This document shows, piece by piece, positions 63,155 to 64,000 of a stretch of 64,000 nt of DNA. The stretch comes from Arthrobacter hankyongi. GTDB taxonomy: Bacteria > Actinomycetota > Actinomycetes > Actinomycetales > Micrococcaceae. The notes beneath the pieces were generated by a model. The model searched no databases and had not been told where the DNA came from. It saw nothing but the letters and a program-made list of their open reading frames with translations. Made by a program: the position numbers and the translations under genes. Location of the stretch: the NCBI RefSeq assembly GCF_022012395.1, contig NZ_JAKLTQ010000003.1, forward strand, positions 1 through 64,000, read 5' to 3'. Within the stretch, counting starts at the first letter, position 1, and every line of letters begins with the position of its first letter.

Positions 63155-63742
63155 ATGGCAACGCCAAACAAGGTGGCAGCGGTCGCTGAAATCACCAACG
63201 ATTTCAAGGAATCCAACGCTGCAGTCCTAACCGAATACCGCGGGCTTACCGTTGCACAGCTCAAGGAGCTGCGTGTATCTCTCGGCCTGGACACCAAGTT
63301 CTCCGTCGTGAAGAACACCCTGACTGGCATTGCAGCCAAGGAAGCCGGCGTCGACGCGTTCGACGGCCAGCTCGCCGGTCCGACTGCAATCGCCTTCATC
63401 AAGGGTGACGCTGTTGCAGCAGCAAAGTCCCTGACGGATTTCGCAAAGGCCAACCCGCAGCTGATCATCAAGACCGGTTTCTTCGAGGGCAAGGCCCTGG
63501 ACGCTTCCGGTGTGGCTGCCCTGGCCGCCCTTGAGTCCCGCGAGTTCCAGCTGGCCCGCGTGGCCGGCGTGCTCAAGGCTCCGATGTCTGCACTGGCCCG
63601 CACGGTCGACGCGCTGCGCATCAAGCTCGAGGAGAACGGCGGCGAGGCTCCGGCCGCCGCAGCCGAGGAAGCTCCGGCTGCAGAGGCGACCGAAGCAGCT
63701 CCCGCTGCAGAAGCAGCCGAGGCTGCTGCCGAAGAGAACTGA
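63155..63742 (+). CDS. rplJ: 50S ribosomal protein L10
   Basis: 195 aa from ATG 63155, behind GGAAGGAGGG. The N-terminal domain has ATPNKVAAVAEITNDFKESN, VLTEYRGLTVAQLKELR and KFSVVKNTLTGIAAKEAG. The C-terminal helix that carries the L7/L12 dimers is followed by an Ala/Glu-rich tail (about 165-195). It anchors the L12 stalk to the ribosome and, with L12, controls its own mRNA through the leader. Confidence 0.97.
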   Translation: MATPNKVAAVAEITNDFKESNAAVLTEYRGLTVAQLKELRVSLGLDTKFSVVKNTLTGIAAKEAGVDAFDGQLAGPTAIAFIKGDAVAAAKSLTDFAKANPQLIIKTGFFEGKALDASGVAALAALESREFQLARVAGVLKAPMSALARTVDALRIKLEENGGEAPAAAAEEAPAAEATEAAPAAEAAEAAAEEN

Positions 63743-63832
63743 TTCTCTTCCCCCACCCCAAACTCCCGGTGCGTGGCCGGCAGCCCTGACGGGCGCGGAC
63801 CCGCACCACCTTAAAAGGAAGGACGCCACATC

Positions 63833-64000
63833 ATGGCGAAGCTCAGCAACGAAGAGCTCATTGAAGCTTTCAAGGAACTGACCATCATCGAGCTCTCCGA
63901 CTTCGTGAAGCTCTTCGAAGAGACCTTCGACGTCACCGCTGCTGCTGTCGCGGTTGCCGGCCCGGCTGCCGGCGGCGCTGCAGAGGCCGTTGAGGAGAAG
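63833..64000 (+). CDS. rplL: 50S ribosomal protein L7/L12 (5' part)
   Basis: 56 codons from ATG 63833 to the right edge. [20 protein letters not shown] and [20 protein letters not shown] are the standard N-terminal dimerisation helices, and the Ala/Gly/Glu-rich hinge has begun. The gene continues off the window. It sits 90 bp after rplJ, co-transcribed with it. It forms the ribosomal stalk that recruits GTPase factors. Confidence 0.96.
   Translation, partial: MAKLSNEELIEAFKELTIIELSDFVKLFEETFDVTAAAVAVAGPAAGGAAEAVEEK

Overview
The window is high-GC, densely packed bacterial chromosome from an actinobacterium, most likely Micrococcaceae (Arthrobacter-like). Pointers are mycothiol synthase (MshD), a GlnR-type orphan regulator next to mshD, a Nudix/histidine-phosphatase MutT1 next to ppk, an FprA-like reductase tail, a PASTA-bearing class A PBP, GTG/TTG starts, and the secE-nusG-rplK-rplA order beside tRNA-Trp. 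The species call is inference. The gene functions rest on motifs read directly from the translated sequence.

Layout. 1-13.6 kb: oxidoreductase tail, TetR regulator, amino-acid permease, ankyrin gene convergent with a Fur-type regulator/catalase operon, two overlapping alpha/beta hydrolases, an MFS exporter, HtpX protease, a histidine phosphatase, and the efeUOB iron-uptake operon behind a DtxR/IdeR-like box. 13.6-15.4 kb: an IS110-family element with long non-coding flanks, abutting the yajQ stop codon. 15.4-28.7 kb: yajQ, a small secreted protein, tRNA-Tyr, a class A PBP with a co-transcribed exported protein of unknown function, a thioredoxin, a DNA glycosylase, the transsulfuration pair cbs-metB, VOC and MOSC proteins, and a DEAD-box RNA helicase with a long leader. 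28.8-32.7 kb: tRNA-Thr, tRNA-Met, a PfpI protein, a thioesterase, a HadA/HadB-like pair and murB. 32.7-51.4 kb: asd, folA-thyA, mutT1-ppk, mshD, a pair of palindromic repeats, glnR, a nitrobindin-like protein and YgfZ, pfk, a PspC-domain cluster divergent from a PspC-histidine kinase/response regulator pair, and an aminotransferase. 51.7-64 kb: tRNA-Trp, secE, nusG, rplK, rplA, then a complete respiratory nitrate reductase operon narGHJI-narK, then rplJ and the start of rplL.

Genes that act together. A Fur-type repressor sits directly in front of catalase, with palindromes in its promoter. EfeU/O/B form a ferrous/ferric iron importer. Cystathionine beta-synthase and cystathionine gamma-synthase/lyase interconvert homocysteine and cysteine. 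DHFR and thymidylate synthase overlap by 4 bp and serve folate/dTMP synthesis. PPK and MutT1 handle polyphosphate and oxidised nucleotides. The five nar genes overlap by 1-4 bp and encode one anaerobic nitrate-respiration unit.

The most unusual features are the nar operon splitting the L11-L1 and L10-L12 ribosomal genes, with rplJ carrying its own promoter and attenuator-type leader. Others are the IS110 element with a plausible bridge-RNA leader, a small family of REP-like palindromes (including a 71-bp direct-repeat pair upstream of mshD and just past the end of glnR), the PspC/two-component envelope cluster, and the unexplained exported partner of the PBP. No CRISPR array, prophage or toxin-antitoxin system was seen.
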